Part shown: positions 48,781-61,796 of the stretch, piece by piece
How positions within the stretch are numbered: the first letter of the stretch is position 1
How the letters are laid out: each line of letters begins with the position of its first letter
From: Protonemura montana
Lineage: Eukaryota > Arthropoda > Insecta > Plecoptera > Nemouridae
Assembly (NCBI GenBank): GCA_947568835.1
Contig: OX387602.1
Coordinates: 18,465,021 to 18,529,020 of the forward strand
Direction of reading: 5' to 3'
Length of the DNA: 64,000 bases
Made by a program: the position numbers and the translations under genes
Notes under the pieces: generated by a model
The model's database searches: none
Seen by the model: the letters and a program-made list of their open reading frames with translations, nothing else
What the model was told of the DNA's origin: nothing

Positions 48781-49843
48781 CTACGATCTAGTCCTCAGGG
48801 ATCGCGGAACACCTTGAGCACTAAATCGTAAAATGTTTTTAAAAATTAAACAACGAAATGGAATAAAATGTGCACCAGCATGAATACTTGATTGAAGTGC
48901 ATTTGAAATTCTAGAAGCGTCTATTACGATAAAAACAGTGGTGCACGTAAGTTTTTCAGCTACGTCTCCCAACTCAACACATCTCTCAGCTAGCTTTTAT
49001 GATTTTGTTTTCTCATGGCTTTTTGTTGCCAGGACAAAAACGTCAGGCGAGGAGTAAAAACAATTCGAACATGTGTGTGCGTTTTCCACGATCCGATTTC
49101 TTCGTACGGGGCCTCTAAACCGCGCCTCCGTGCGTCCACGCGAAGATTCCTGCGCCCCAAACGCACGTGATGTCCCGACCCTGAAGCCAACCCAGCCCGA
49201 ACCCTGAGGGCGGCGAAGATTCCTCGCAAATCGCGAGTGTGGGCAGCCACGGAGCATCGAGCGAGAGAAAGTGGACAATTAGGCATTCATGAGGTGCTTG
49301 CGTAGATAATAATAACAACTATTAATGATACTGGCACTGGGACGCCCAAACAATCCCAAAAAATTGAAAGATCGTTGAGAGGGGACTATTTACAACGATG
49401 CGCCACAAAGTTTAGAGTGATAATTGAACGCTTGATCAGCGAACCTGTAATTGCTGTGGTTTAGAGCAGAGGCGACTTCACACGATTCCGAGTTCAAAGG
49501 CAAAAGTCGTAACTATCATTGTGTAACGCTATTCTATGTCGCCCGAAATAACTCACAAGCAGAGTTTTAAAAACTAACAAATGCATTCTAAAAAATTAAG
49601 CGGCCCTTAATCGAATCTTAAATGACCCTAACACAAAGAAAAAATTTAAAACGACTCCATTTAAAAGTAATCGAATTATTATCCCAGATTCTGTTAGCCT
49701 TAACGCGTGTTAGGAGTTTTATGTTAGCTTTGATTTAGGCTAAGTTCGTGGCTTGCGCATCGCCCTAATGGTTCCTTCAAATCACTTTCAGTCGCGCGCG
49801 GGGCGATAAATTAGACAGTGGAATTCTGTAACGCCCTCGGGGA

Positions 49844-49863
49844 GGGGGGGGGGGGGGGGGGGG
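49844..49863. repeat. 20-base poly(G) run followed by AG repeat
   Basis: Twenty consecutive G are followed by AGAGAGA on the plus strand. If transcribed with Rapgap1 the RNA would carry poly(C) here. Run length may be approximate. Confidence 0.9.
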
Positions 49864-52800
49864 AGAGAGAAGGCGCTTTTATTAGGCATTCTCGTGTCGG
49901 GATCACCGTAATCAGGTCGGATTCATCCAGGTCTGGATGCCTCAAGGCAAGGCCAGAACATTGCCGTAAGGTTTTGCGATTCACAGTGCTCGGAAAAGTA
50001 TAGTCAGAAGCACACCGAAAAGTTCTCTCACACGTCGTAATTTCCCCACAGTAGGTACCCTAGCGGCGTGCGGTAAAAGTGATGTAAGTAAAGAAATAAG
50101 AACGCGATCGGAACCCCGACGTCGATCCAAGTTCCACGGCATCAAACGAAGCCAGGATATATCATTTCCGGTCCAGTAATATTTCATTTCCTTCCCCGTC
50201 ATCTTAGATCCTCGGCAGCATCAATAACAAGGAATATTGCCATTAATAATGGATGGCTGCGCTGCTGGCGTGAATTATAGAGTTGGCGGTGCAAAGATCT
50301 GAAACACGCTGGAAACGCGTGACCACTGCGCATTACAGTGCAACCAACTCACGGGGCAGCGAAAGAATCGTAAATCCGGGCAGTTGAAATGATGAAAAAA
50401 CTTCCCCTCGCCATCCCCTCCGCCGCGTGAGAAATGGTTGTAACATTGCGGAATGAGAAACTAAAATATGGATATAGGCGAGTGTGGAAAAACAAACGGA
50501 GGGGGTGGGTTGCGGTTAAATTAGGGGAAATAAATTTACGATTTGCCGGAAAATGCGTTGCCGGTGGTTTTGTCCTCGTGCTTTTCACGCATTACGCAGT
50601 GAAAAGGCGTTAGCAGTGTGTTTTTTAAAGCGTTACAAATAATTTGAATAATTCACTATCCAACAATGGCCCGTCGTGAACATCGTTAGGAAGCTTTAGC
50701 GAGTTTTAGCACGTTTTAGTGAGTTTTACAACTCTACAAAACATTGCATCACAGCTGCTTACGGTCGATAACTATGCATTAACATATTGATTAACCGATG
50801 TAAGTACACATATCTCCACTGATTGCAAGCCGTCACTCGGATCATACTAATTAGGTAAACTAGTTTATAACGAACGTAACCACACGTTACACTCAGATTA
50901 TCGGCTGAAGTAAAAAAACTCTTGAACAAAAACTTTGATGTAGGAATTCTGAAGACGCCTGAGGTGCACGCTCCGTCTCATCGGCCGGGGGCGCAAAATG
51001 AGAGGCAGTAAACAAAAAAAATCACAGTATAAAATTAAACGATTGTTCGGATCACGCGTTTTGTACATTAAAAAATGCTTACCGTTTGCTATTATAGTTC
51101 CATGGGGATAGTTTCCCATGGCTTCATGATCATGATGATGCATCGTATATCCTATACGTGCCTTTGTAAAAGAAAGGAAATAATATCAATTAGGTCGTAA
51201 AATGAACAGATCTTTGGATGCGCAACACAAAATTAACATTCAATAAAAAATTGAGAATTTCGTCCATAATCAGAGCGTAGTTGTACGCGCACCGTTTTAA
51301 ATGAACTTTCTCGCGATTCGTACGGACAGCGTTTAATTAGCATAAAACGAGCGCATAAAACCCAGTCAGCTTTAAGTGTGAAGACAATTTTCATTTTGGA
51401 CCAAGTGCGCGGATTAAGACGTCAAAGAGCAGAATCTTTAGATTTGCCGGCGACGAAGACGACGACGCGTAATTACAAAATCCGAAACGTTGACATTCTC
51501 ACGATGAAAAACTAGAATTTCATTAAATTCTTAACACAGTGAACCTTTTCTCTTCGTGTAATTCATACTTGAGTGATTATGCATTTATACTTAATAGGCT
51601 GTAAAGTGCAACCACAGATGCAACTGTATACACAAATCGGATCGTTTGATCTAAACAGTCCGTTTGGCAATCTCAATCGATCAAATAAGAATCTCTTATG
51701 AATGATGGCCGCCCACCACGAATACAGCATTTGGTCCACATTAATTGATCCTTATAATGAACTGTTGTGTTACCACATCACATAGTAGACTGAAGACGAA
51801 GTTCAAACCAAGAAACGCATGCAAAGTGTTGGAACACGAACAGCATCCACGACAGTGGATCTGTTTTATGCATGACTGGATTAGTCCATTCAAATCAAAG
51901 CAAGTGATTGATGTCGACTCACAATATATCGCACGTGATCTCAAGATTTTGATTTATTTTTGACAACCGAAAGATCCAATCGAAAGATATCACATGAAAG
52001 ATGATTTCTACACGAGTTTATTTACATGTAAATATATGCAACAGTTGAAATCATTTTAGCCATTCGTGCTCATGATCGATTTATCAAAGACCTATATTAT
52101 AATAATTAATATGCAGAAGCTGAAACCATTGTGCTAAACTACTTCGTAAAAGTCGGTCTAAGTAGATATGGCAGGTGGCAGGATGGGGAGCTATTGGACA
52201 TATAATGCCACACGTTATGGTATGGGGCTGGAGTAATCAGGGCACAAATTGCAAGGCAGTATAGGCTCACTTTCGCCAATCGCACTCATTATAGGAATTG
52301 CATGCCTCTTCTCACTCTCTTGTGGAACTAATTAACACGAAACTATAGACAGGTAAACGCATATCTCGATTATATTTAGATTAATTGGCGTCGTCGCAAA
52401 TTCACATTACTGAAATACCAAACTAATGACTACAGGTAAGTAATTATGCATGTTAATTGATGATAATATAATTAGAAACAGTGTTGACAATGTGTTTACC
52501 TTTATAAGATTTGCGTCCAGGGTAATTAATCTGTTTTTTAAAGACAGTCGGCACATTTAGCCAGGTAGGTGTGACTCGTCCGAATCGTCCGATGATATAA
52601 TTGCACGAGGAACTGGGAAGTGGAGCCAGACGAATAGCAACGCACTTATCATACAATCGGCCTTCGTCAAGGTGAAATTTTCATATCAATTGAAAATCTT
52701 ACAGAAAAAGAAAAATGCACTCGCTTTACTGGACAGGAGAGTAAGACGCGTGAAATGCGTGCGATCAGATTGCGTTGCGTGTAACTACGCATCAGATAGG

Positions 52801-55800
52801 AAGATAAGTCTCAAACGATTCACCTTGAATTGCCAAGCAGGTTCATTCAAGTAAATATCAGTCCGATTACAAATTAAGGTAGGTCTTCAACGAATAATAT
52901 CAACTCCTTAAATAAACAAGCAAGTAGGACGCGTGACTCAAAAAGTACAAAAAAAAAATCATGCGCACCAGTCGGGTTCGTAATAATACATCTACCTTCT
53001 TTTCACGTGGTACTATGTTACTCGGCCCTATTCACTGCCACAGCTGTGTTTCTAACTGTGATATTAAGTTCAGCACAGTCATAATTCATAATATTTTGGT
53101 CCCCTAGACCGATTTCACTAATCAAGTAGCTATTTCACAGGGCAGTAATGTTGCAGAACTAAACGAATCAAATAATTGTGCAACCTGTAATTGCGGCGGA
53201 GTCAATCACGGAGCGGTCGTTAGGGCAAAGGCCCCTCTTTGCACAACAGTAGCGTGGGCCAATCAATGCAGGGCGGGTGATGGTAAAGAGCAGTGTTTAT
53301 TGCCGGCCGGATGTACGCTTCATCAATACCGAAAGCCCGAGTTCAATTGAACCACATCGATACACAGGCTTCTGTGCGTGGAGTTTAGAGTTTTTCAATC
53401 GGACCAACGAAATTAAACGGGAGAACACAACGCCCATGTGGCGCTACGGTTTCGGGCCCAAAGACAACAGGTGCACGCAAGCGCGAGAATCAAACAAGGT
53501 ACACAATCTCTTATCGGGACCTCTCCACTGGGCAAACGTTGTGTTACAATGCAAATCACTCCGATCGGTGGGGCGTCGAGCGAAGATGGTCAAAAGCGAT
53601 CGACAAGAGCGGAGAAACGTCCGCCGAAATGAGCGTACGTCAATGTGCGACCATCGGTAGAAGGAGGCCACTGCTTCCACATGCTTTGTGCTTGCATTAC
53701 ACCATGTTCATTCTAGCCCTAAGAAAAGTCTCTTTGTGCTTTGCAGAGTTGATATTCTAATTTGTAAAGCGTCAATAATTAAGCAATCTAGATCAAGACG
53801 CACCTATTATATGTCGGCGTGTATCTTTTCAATGGGATGCTTTTGTGAGAGACGAAAAGGAGGTGGTGTGTGTGCTTTTTTTTTTCATGGCGATCTATTC
53901 CACGACAAGTGACGTCAGCGTGTTATCTAAGTAAATACGTGGTGTACACGTAGCTAGCAGTGATCGAAGAATTCGGCGCAAAAAGCGATAGTTTGACATG
54001 TTGAGCTCGCATGGGGCGTTTGACTGCAAGAAGGGGGCTCGGGTCCTGAGATCAGACCGCGCGGGTCGCGGTACACTGCACAGAACACTGTGCTCGTTGT
54101 GTGTCAACTCGCAAGGGCCATAACGAGGAGGAAATAATTACAAAAAAAATCCTAAAGCAAAGAGAGAAATGTGAACAAGTGGGTATACAGCAATAGCCTC
54201 CTTCCAAATTCACACCCTACCCACAGCAACCAGCTCTTAGAAGTCAGAAACAGAAGCCAACGGCAGTGGCACAAACATGTCAATTAATGCACTTTAGAAA
54301 TCTCGATTCGGTCGAATTAAAATGCAATACAAGGTTCTCTATGGAGAAGATTTTCAGATTGCTTCATAGGCATCCCACTTATCATCCAATGAGCTCTGGG
54401 GAAAGTAAAGGAGATGAGTTGATATACAAGTCAGTTGCCTGACCAGAGATTTAATGACCGTTCATAAAGGGCAAGAAGTAAAAGAGCATTAAAGTCATCC
54501 CCAATGCCCGTATTGCATGTCCTGCTTCAGAAAAACACTCGATGCTCCCCGGACATTTTATGGGGAAAATAACTATCATAGCCATAAGACCTTTCGGATG
54601 AATGTTATATTATGCCATGGTGTGACCCAGTTTGGGAAAAACTTGTAAGAGTTAATGGCTGAATCAGCGGGATCCTTTGAAAAGTCCAGAGCTAGAAGGG
54701 TTGGTTTTTGTTTCATCAACAAGATCGTAACATTTCGTATTGATAAAACGCAAGGAGTAAGAGAAAGATGACTTGGGGCACTACGAGACATGCAGGGGGT
54801 CACTCTATCCAATTATAAAAGCCAGTAGCCATAATTTGAGGACAATGTGGTACACGAAGCATGATGTATGCATAAACTGACTCTCTACTAGTGATTTATG
54901 TGGCCACTTTTCGACCACGATGAATCCAGAGCACCGGGCTGACCATGCCAGAAGTGGTCCGTTGAAACACGAACGCACTGTATGCAACTCGCCACGGGTC
55001 ATCTTTGGTAAATGTGCAAGTGCACACATTCATCAACCGTCTTACCGGTATTAAAACGTCTCATACTTGTATAATTTATGAATTGTAAGTGCGTATGATG
55101 ACATAAAAAACATCTACAATTTATGTCACCTGGTTGGTTAATAATAATCATCTTTCAAGATTCAAACCCAACTTGGGCGTCGTGTTAATAAAAAGGGGGG
55201 AAATCACGACTACATAAAGCCAAGGGTCATAACGAGGTTCATAGCTATTCAAATTCGTTTCGCAAAAATTCAAATCAAGTGGTTGACAACTGTTGCACTT
55301 ACGCATTGTCATCGGTCACTAGGTGCTCCAACATTTGTATTTTCAACATGACTAACACACGCACTCTTGGTCCACTTTGCTAAACTGACAGTTGTCGACG
55401 CACACGCCAACACACGCACGCCCACACCCGTTTCACCCGTCCATCACACGTGGTTACCAATAAGTCAGACACGACACAGAGACAGCTAGTACACTTCTCG
55501 ATCTGGTTACCATGGCAGTTCTGAGTTAACTGAAACGATTTCGAATGAGCGTTCCATCAGCGTGTCTGTCGGAACACGAAATGAGACTGGAGCGCTCGGC
55601 GTGTCCGTGGGTGGAAGTTGTGTACAACAACACGCTAGATACAAAAGTGGCTCTTCGCTCGCTCGATTCGATAAAGCAACGGTACCGCAGAAATAGACCA
55701 CAAACATATTACAAGATGTTATACGATAATTTTAAACGGTGATAACCATCTCGCGATTGAGTTAAATTATTAAAGTGTTTGCGTGGACGAGTGGGTACGC

Positions 55801-58289
55801 CTCTTCGTAACAGTTGCGAGTGTGCCGAAATATGACACTGACATGACAATAATTATAGAGCCGATCAAAAAATGAGGGCGGAAGGAAATTTAAAATCCAC
55901 CTCCGTGCGAAATTATCAACGAGTTTGTTTGTTTAACGACGCGTGGATTTAGCCTCGCTTTCAGAGCCGAGATTTATGTGGTTTGTGAAGAAGTTAACAG
56001 TTCGTTAACAAAAACTTAAGAAGGTTGAATTAAACTGATTCCGGCGTTACGATGTTTTAAATCACTGACCTTGGGAGTGGGAACTGTTCAACCAGAAGCC
56101 TGCAAGCAATGCACCGGGAGGGTTTCGTGGGTAAAATTGCTACCAGGATAGCCGGTCAAGGATATCGATCCAAGGACTCTCGAAAACAAGCCAGACTGTC
56201 AAAATAGTAAACAACGTTATAAATGAGCAGTGCAATTACGCTGTCAAATTAAAATGCTGCAGTATTTCGAAAAACAAGGAACAAAAACCGCGATAGAAGC
56301 GTTTATAAATTACACGACATGAACGCCACGACAAAAGTGCTTTTTATTTACAGTTGTACTGACCTCATCTAACTACAAAACCATTTCAAATGAACACGGT
56401 GATTAGCCGGACAAATTAGATGAAAGCGACAAGTTAGAGGTACTTCTTGTACTGCACTGTGTAGCGTACTTGTACTTGTATTGTGAACTTGAAAGAAAAC
56501 AGTTGTCAATTACATCTCTTCCGCAGCCAGCCAATTCTCTCGCAACCAGATCAAATCAATTATTTAATCAATTGATCAATCAATAAATGCACAAATCTTC
56601 CGTTGGAGGTATTGAACTCTGATAGAATAACCATTTCGGGAGATATTATATAAAAAAAAGTTACACAATGGAATCGTGCAACATAAAGATTACAAAATCG
56701 CGAGTAGAGGTAAGAGTTCGCGATCGAGATCCAAGCAAATAATATAAACTATAGAGTAATCGTGAGAAAATCTGTTATAGCATGCAATGCAATCGTGTCT
56801 TTTCTCAATAATTCGTCGATGTACCGACACACGCGGCGTGTCTATTCCAAACGTTTTAAACGTGTCTTATTATTTGGCCAACACATTACTGTTCGAACGA
56901 ATACACAATGGACCTGTAGGGATCATACGGTGTGTTGCACTGGCAAGCAATGTTTCGGCAATCGGCGTTCCTGAGGGCTAACGGTGCACACGCACTGTCT
57001 GGTATACTAAATGCGTGGCCAAATAAAATAATGTCCTCTGTTAGCACGTCAGAGATACATGCCAAACGACTGGACTCACAACTGCTAACACAAGACTATA
57101 CAAATATTATGCTAAACTGTAAAAGTTGATTCATAAATCAAACGTTAATTATAATTCCAATTCCAGTTTCCATCAGAGTATGTGCGCAAGTTGAAATATA
57201 CTTTGTCTAGCTGACTGAATTGAATTATTTAAAGTCAAAGAGAGAAAATAAGCGAAATAGTGGAATAAAGAGAGCTCTTTGAGGCTGATTAAAACATTCC
57301 CTCGTTTGCAAAGTCTTCGTGGCGAGCGCAGTGGAGATATAAATGAAATTGTAACCGAGCTCACTGCACGGCCAACTCGTGCATATTTTAGCAGGGCCGA
57401 ATGGTAGGGCGGCGCCCTGTTCCTGATCGTCTCCCCGAAGAGCTAATTAAAGCGGGACTCCGATCTAGACCAATGCGATCGACTCGGGACGGGAGATTTA
57501 CGTACGCGTTCGAAGGAATCGCCACAGATCGAGCAACTGTATAAGTATTGTCAGCTGCCAGGTTGCGGCACAATAAGCATGGACACGTGAGGGTAAAATA
57601 AGTCACAATAAGTGTTAACTCTTCAGTGCAGCCGCATTTAGATCATATATTTATACCTGAATCTCCATTTATATCGAATTGATGGTTGGATGTTCGATCT
57701 CCCTATTCAATTTGGATTAGACTACGCTCGATGCATGTTGTCACCTTCATGAAAGGAAGCTAACACAAATTGTATAGATATAATATCATTATTTGTGTTA
57801 ACGCCATTTGTAAATTAAAATAACGACTCAATTACAGATATAATGTATGGGCAGATCTAGTTTTATCCGAACGATCATCGAGCCATGTTAAGATTGGATT
57901 AAATGAACCCTTTATGACCGAGGGGTAAACATGAAGCGATTTGCGAGATCGGATGAGAGAAGAGGCGACAGAAAGGGCGCACGAAGATCCATCAATTATC
58001 ACCTCCGAAAGCGGCCAGGATTATGGTAAATTACGATCACCACGTGCCACTAGTCCCGACCAAGACTTGGGGAGTAATAAATTGATCTATATAGTTCACA
58101 TCGATCGAAAAATACAATCCTGAAAAAAGTCCATCCATAGTCTTTTTTTATCGTCGTCTCATTCATCAAAGTCACCCATTCACCCGGCTAGTTTATTTTT
58201 TAATAAATCATCTCGCTCGCCACTCTGTCAATTTCATTTTTTCATTCACGTTGTATCCCGAAATCAGTTAACTGTTTGCAGCGACAACA

Positions 58290-58750
58290 ATAGCATCAAC
58301 AATGCGCCTCACGAGTGCACGTCCTCAACGAATAAAGTCATCCCCTTTCTGGAGCAACCCCCCTCGTTGCACGGCGCGCTGCAGCCAGCTGTCCACGTCC
58401 GTACTGTCAGGACCCGTGTGCACTGGGAGGGGTGACCCTGAGTCGACACGACTCAATGAGCAAATTAAATGCAAATGTAAATAGAATTAATGAGTAGTGA
58501 AATGCAATTTAGAACGAGAACAGATTTTTGTCAATGCTGGTTTTAAAGTCTCGATGGACATATCTAACGTGGCGTGACGCTCCCGCGGTCGCCATCGATG
58601 CAGGCGTCGAGCAACGGACGTCAGCTGCCCCGGGGATGCGACGCTACGTCCACAGTGCCCTCTGGCCACGTTTCATTGCGCCACAATGTCGGACACCCTG
58701 GACAGGGGTCAAGCGGCCCCTGATAAGGATCGTCGCAAGTCATCTGTGAG
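58290..58750. other. CpG-rich stretch
   Basis: About 460 bp of raised GC and CpG are interrupted by an AT-rich gap near 58450-58520. It could be a distal promoter or enhancer of Rapgap1 or of a neighbour. Frames here are short and unrecognised. Confidence 0.25.
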
Positions 58751-60436
58751 CGGATCCCAACTGTAGATATGTCGCTCATCTCAGCACCTTCTCTAATCTA
58801 GAGGCTTAGTGATGTACAATCCCATGTAGCACATTGTTGTCACACTCTATTCACTGTCGGCTGCAAGAGATTGTGATTTAACATCATTCGAGAGCAAAGG
58901 GCGCGTGAAATAAAAAGCACCAAGATAAATTTATTTAACTACGGTCGTATTCGTCGTTTTAGTCGTAAAACAATCTGCGAAACCTACGCAGTAGAAATTT
59001 TATTATGTCAAGTCAGTTTAACGACGCAACGCACTCTTTATCTTGTGTCGTGTCAATAGTTTTATTTCGCAGTTCCAGATGCCGTTGACGTCAAAGGAGT
59101 GAAGGGAAAAATGCAGGAGACGGAATACGACATTTCCGTTGGTTGGGAAATTCGCTTTCCGGTCACTGGGACTGAGTAGGATCTAGCAGCAGCTATCTAA
59201 ATCCCATTCCCTTCCGTTCCTGTGGCGATCTCACCTGCCCCGCGGTCCTGAAATCCCTTTCTAAAATCGGGTGACACACGCATGTCATTCACTCGACCTC
59301 GCAAAGGGGTAACTGTTGTCATACCATCCACGACACGTTTTCAAATTTTTGCTATAGAATAATTAAAATTAAAAAAATCAGAGACCCTTTTGGCAACCGA
59401 GCCTGATTTGACGAGCAAAGACGAATTTGGCTTTGTAATCCAACGCGCAAACAGATCAAAGCCGTGTCGCGACGAGCAATGCAGATAGAATGCCAATGAG
59501 ATGGTACGTCGAAACCCGACGCCCAAATTGCGACGCTCCGAACCTCCGAATGGCGTCGCTTGGAAAGGCGTCGCTCATGGATAATAGATATTACAGTGCT
59601 CCACACACCACTCGACCATGGGGTGATGCCGCGAGAGCAACAAACGGTATGGCTGTTGGAGTGGAATTGGCGCGCATAGAATTTCCATTTATGTCTTCTC
59701 TGATCGCCCCACCACCCCAGAGACGCCTGTTAATTCAAGTTGCTATTAGGAGAGAGCGTCGTTTATCACCGGGCCTGATACACATGCGACAATGATGGAA
59801 CCACAACATCTACGGTGAACCAGCACTAACAAGCTTTCACTAATTGATGATCACCAAAGTAAAACTAATTAACAACGAAACGAAACGTGAGTATTTTCAG
59901 GATATTCAGAAACCATCAGTTAGTCAATGGGAAAATGTTGTAGAAGGCAACTCCTGTAAATACTAAAATATATAGCGACAAGAAATGTAACTGACGCCGC
60001 GCGCACTGTCAAGTTTTTTCACAGTCTGAAACAATTGTTTTAATCAATGCCTGCACCAACTGTCCCTGAATTTCTAAATCCAACGATGAGTCAATCATAA
60101 ATGCATAGAAGCAGCAGATGACTCAAAACAGCACATGCACTCCTTGCCAGTCTTTCATCCGGCCCCGTCGTCTTCAGCTCTAATAAATGCATTTATATGC
60201 TGACCACCTGTTTTTAGTTACACCTCGTATCGTGCATCTACGATTATAATTATTAAGAATTGCACAGTTCATTAAAAGCCTATTTTTAATCACTCGATGC
60301 AGTTAATTGAGCAAAAATGCAATAACCGTTGCATATATGATCAGTTTGCGTTTAAACCTGTCTGGTGCATATAAGCATAGCATGGCTAGGCGATCTTAAA
60401 TTATCGCGGGATCATCTGGCAAGTTGCTTAGTTAAT

Positions 60437-60449
60437 ATTTGCATAAACA
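60437..60449 (+). promoter_or_regulatory. POU octamer abutting a forkhead core
   Basis: ATTTGCAT (60437-60444) overlaps TAAACA (60444-60449). Both are core transcription factor sites. They lie in an AT-rich, repeat-free segment (60180-60460) with an enhancer-like mix of motifs. Motif evidence only. Confidence 0.2.
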
Positions 60450-60829
60450 TGACCCTGGCGTGTTGTGTCTTACAATATACAGTCTAATACAATTAAATTC
60501 ACTCCCCCGTATATCTCATTCGAACAGTTCGTATCAATTTTATCGATCAAAAATGTTTCTGAGCAGGCAACATTATAAGGAATTATGTCTCGCGTAATCT
60601 AGTAAATAATTTAATTCCAGCGATACAAAATACTTATTTTTTGCAACAATAACTCCCAGCTACCATAAAACAACATGTGCACGCTTCTGGGTTTCTTTAT
60701 AAACGTTTATCAAGGCATGTTTCGCATTTTGATGCCCGCTGGCCAATCAAGACGTCGACGACAAAGACACGTCAACACTGTCGAAAAATTTGACAGCGCC
60801 ATCAAAATCGACGTCAATAATAGTAGTCA

Positions 60830-60871
60830 ATTTAGATTTAGTAGATTTAGTAGATTTAGTCAATTTAGTAG
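60830..60871. repeat. 9 bp ATTTAGTAG tandem repeat
   Basis: Four full units (60836, 60845, 60854 and 60863, the third ending TCA) follow a partial one at 60830. It is a simple repeat, and the FSR-rich frame across it is an artefact. Confidence 0.85.
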
Positions 60872-61764
60872 AAAAAAATCCAGTAAATCTCCAAGTTTTT
60901 TACATCAAAACAAAAACTATGTGGCATTCTCGTTCATAACGCAATAAAATTCCAATGCACTTAAGTACAGTCAACTGTATAGATCCATATCGTGAAGCCG
61001 TGTGGATCCACATCTCAATGGACCATAAAGTGCGTGTAAAATTGAACCCTAGCAGTGACGTAACTGGCTGAGCTGCTTCCATCCATCCCCGTTGCGACAC
61101 AGAGAGGCCACCACTAAAATACAGTGTCCCGCGAGGCAGGGGACCTAGATCCACGCAGCGGAGGCGGCTGCTGCGTTCGAAGCCAGACATTCCGTGCATT
61201 CCACGTGTAGCCAACATTCGAGACTCCGATAAAATGTCCTGCGGCAGGATACTCACTCGACTCTACCGTCCTCTGTCAAACCTGGCGTGTTCACAAGTCC
61301 AGAAGTAGACCGGCGCATCGGTTAACCAACACTTTTCCGGTCTTCAGAGAAATAAAGAGAAGTACCAGTTTTTTTTTTATTCTGTCTGTTAACTTTTCGA
61401 CCTCAAAAGAATTACAAGTTTTTGTCTGGACTCTGGCAGTACTCTAAAGAGGCTGGATGTAATTTGTTTTCTAGACTGGCCGACTAGCGGCGGTGTGCAT
61501 GTTGGATTTTGTCACATAGTGCGGGTTTCAGCGATTCAGCGCGCAGCACCAGAGAAGCACAACATGGGACGTTGTCGAGGTATAATGGGGCATTTTTCAT
61601 TGACTTTGCCGACGTGTAGTTTCCAAGGCACTATCGTGATAGTGTTCCCAATGTTGCGCGGCGCCGAGTCCAACTTGTTGGCAAAAGAAAAGCAACTCTA
61701 TTCAGGTCACCGCGTGTCGAAACTCGGGAAATGTGAACAAGTCGACGGAGATTTCTTTAGCGGC

Positions 61765-61796
61765 GAAAAATACAGATGAAAAATACAGATGAAAAT
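61765..61796. repeat. 13 bp duplication
   Basis: GAAAAATACAGAT occurs twice in tandem (61765-61777 and 61778-61790), followed by GAAAAT. It is a short local duplication. Confidence 0.85.

Noticed and set aside
48990..49318. Three overlapping open minus-strand frames as an overprinted gene
   Set aside because: All three stay open because the segment is GC-rich and poor in stops. None has a family resemblance.
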